A stretch of DNA of 64,000 nt, from assembly GCA_049841135.1 (NCBI GenBank), contig JASGHK010000002.1:62001-126000 (forward strand), read 5' to 3'. The position numbers were made by a program, and so were the translations under genes. Each line of letters starts with the position of its first letter. Positions within the stretch are counted from its first letter, which is position 1. Below the pieces are notes generated by a model. It searched no databases. It worked only from the letters and a program-made list of their open reading frames with translations, and was not told where the DNA came from. This document shows, in pieces, positions 62,774 through 64,000 of the stretch. This DNA comes from JACRCT01 sp049841135 (GTDB lineage Bacteria; Myxococcota; Myxococcia; Myxococcales; UBA5297).

Positions 62774-64000
62774 CTACTCGACGACCACCCACTCTTCGGG
62801 GACCAGCACCAGGGACTGGAGAGGCGCGGCCTCCACCGACACCGCCCCGTTCTCGCCCACCACCATCGCCTCCGCGGCGCTCCCCATCACGTCCACCAGC
62901 CGGGTCCCGGCCGCGAACGAGGTCTTCATGGCCTGGCCGCCGAGGGAGGTGCGCGCGGAGTGGACGCTGCCGGCGTTGATCACCACCAGCGCGGTGAAGT
63001 TCTCGTCGGCGCGCTCGAAGGCCAGCATCCCCGCGTCCTCCTCCTCGCCCTTGTGCTCGGTGACGTACTTGAACTCCATGGTGCCGCGGCGCAGCGGGCT
63101 GTAGGCCTTGCGGACCTTGGCGAGCTTGGCGATCCACTGGAACGTCGGCGTCTCGGTGGAGAAGCCGCTCTTGGACAGGTCCTCGCGGTTGGCCGGGTCG
63201 TTGCCGCCGGCGTACTCCTGCTCGGTGCCGTAGAAGACGTTGGGGATGCCCTCCTCGAAGAACAGGTAGGAGAGCGCCCCGTGCAGCTGCTCGCGCTTGG
63301 CGCCGCCGTAGAGGAAGCGCGGCGTGTCGTGGTTGTCGAGGAAGTTGACGATGGACTGCTGCGCGCTCAGCCCGATGCCCTTGGACGGCGTGTTCGAGAA
63401 GTTCACCCGGCGGCCGGCGAGGTTGTCGGCGAGCGCCTTGGTCGGAGCGATGCCCTTGAAGACGTTCTCGATGGTGTACTTCTGGGCGAAGTTGAAGAGC
63501 GTGTCGAGCTCGTCGTTGAAGCTGTAGCTGCCGACCTTGGCGTCGTCGCCGTCGAAGACCTCGCCGAACATCAGGAAGTTCTTCTTGCCCAGCTCCTCGG
63601 CGCGCTTGCGCATGCGGGGGCAGAAGTCCTGCCAGAAGCCGTGCTCGACGTGCTTGACGGTGTCGATGCGGAAGCCGTCGAAGTCGGCGTTCTCAATCCA
63701 CTTGGCGTAGGCCTCGAAGAGCGCGTCGCGCACCTCCTGCTTCTCGGTGAAGAGGTCCTTGAGGCCGCCCGGGAAGTCGCCCTTCTCCACCTGCTCGAGG
63801 TCGCTCCAGCCGGCCGGGTCCACCACACGGCCGCGGCGGTGGTACCAGGTGGGGTTCTGGAAGACCTCGGGCATCGGCGGGATGCGGTTGATCTCCGGCA
63901 TCCACAGGAAGCGGATGGGCGCCGGGCCATACTCGCCGGTGGCGGTGCGGCCCATGATGCCGCGCACGTCGAAGTCCGGGTCCCACTCGGAGACGACCAC
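62774..64000 (-). CDS. GH13 alpha-amylase-family protein, 5' end cut by window edge
   Basis: 408 aa visible; the frame is open to 64000, so the N-terminus lies outside. Family GH13 regions: region II GFRIDTVKHV (Asp nucleophile), region III MFGEVFDG (Glu acid/base), region IV NFLDNHDTPR (second Asp). The (beta/alpha)8 barrel is followed by a C-terminal beta domain ending WVVVE. It hydrolyses alpha-1,4-glucans or related sugars. No conclusion on export is possible because the start is missing. Confidence 0.93.
   Translation of the reverse strand: MVVSEWDPDFDVRGIMGRTATGEYGPAPIRFLWMPEINRIPPMPEVFQNPTWYHRRGRVVDPAGWSDLEQVEKGDFPGGLKDLFTEKQEVRDALFEAYAKWIENADFDGFRIDTVKHVEHGFWQDFCPRMRKRAEELGKKNFLMFGEVFDGDDAKVGSYSFNDELDTLFNFAQKYTIENVFKGIAPTKALADNLAGRRVNFSNTPSKGIGLSAQQSIVNFLDNHDTPRFLYGGAKREQLHGALSYLFFEEGIPNVFYGTEQEYAGGNDPANREDLSKSGFSTETPTFQWIAKLAKVRKAYSPLRRGTMEFKYVTEHKGEEEDAGMLAFERADENFTALVVINAGSVHSARTSLGGQAMKTSFAAGTRLVDVMGSAAEAMVVGENGAVSVEAAPLQSLVLVPEEWVVVE

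Overview
The window is very GC-rich chromosomal DNA from a bacterium of the phylum Myxococcota (former Deltaproteobacteria). The evidence is a MYXO-CTERM-type C-terminal sorting tail on a secreted subtilase (53378-55711), Cys-rich 'CGDDGCGG' modules, PEGA-domain Ser/Thr kinases, FHA-domain secretion proteins, CHASE2 cyclases, and DivIVA-type and HDOD proteins. Coding density is high and no intergenic gap reaches 300 bp. I found no rRNA, tRNA, CRISPR array, insertion sequence, integrase or prophage block, so this looks like a normal core/accessory chromosomal segment.

Layout. 1-8008 (minus strand): a coiled-coil protein, a ferritin-like protein, a HupE/UreJ-type membrane protein, a TonB-dependent receptor with an N-terminal TPR-PEGA extension, a PEGA Ser/Thr kinase and an unknown protein. 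8092-13900: DivIVA-like protein, a lipoprotein, a degenerate metallopeptidase, a cNMP-binding protein, a response regulator, a GAF-GAF histidine kinase and a membrane protein. 13910-18258: a beta-propeller-like protein and DNA polymerase I. 18346-28446: a MshEN-domain protein followed by a Tad/type IV-like secretion block (FHA-TPR protein, FHA-CpaF ATPase, CpaC secretin, CpaA prepilin peptidase) and an AMIN/long-helix/AMIN protein. 28547-34130: folC, a YkgJ-type cysteine-cluster protein and a compact cAMP set (class II phosphodiesterase, Crp/Fnr regulator, CHASE2 adenylate cyclase). 34239-39084: an outer-membrane protein, a Tat-exported phosphoesterase and two glycosyltransferases. 39215-43977: a second CHASE2 cyclase in an operon with SH3 and M48 proteins, followed by a PG-binding M15 peptidase. 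44084-51034: bamA-lolD-lolC-lysS, the outer-membrane biogenesis and lysyl-tRNA synthetase cluster. 51140-58264: a lipoprotein, a succinate-semialdehyde-type dehydrogenase, a MYXO-CTERM subtilase, a LysM-MepA endopeptidase, and an anti-sigma/ECF sigma pair with a probable autoregulated promoter. 58458-64000: a Cys-rich lipoprotein, a carrier-protein-like ORF, an outer-membrane protein, a thioredoxin-fold protein, an HDOD protein and the 3' part of a GH13 alpha-amylase.

How it works together. Second-messenger signalling recurs: two cyclases, two cNMP-binding proteins, one cAMP phosphodiesterase and one candidate CRP-type operator for cAMP, and a MshEN protein for c-di-GMP. Envelope biology is the other theme: BamA, LolCD, three or four peptidoglycan or periplasmic hydrolases, a TonB receptor and an ECF sigma factor.

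The most striking observation is technical or epigenetic rather than a new gene. At least 17 single-base frameshifts interrupt otherwise intact and often essential genes (polA, lysS, bamA, lolD, cpaC and others). Nearly all fall at sites that become GAGCTC or GATC when one base is removed, or that look like GAGGC having lost a G. This suggests consensus errors at (possibly methylated) motifs rather than real gene decay. Coordinates of affected genes are given from start codon to the stop codon in the shifted frame.
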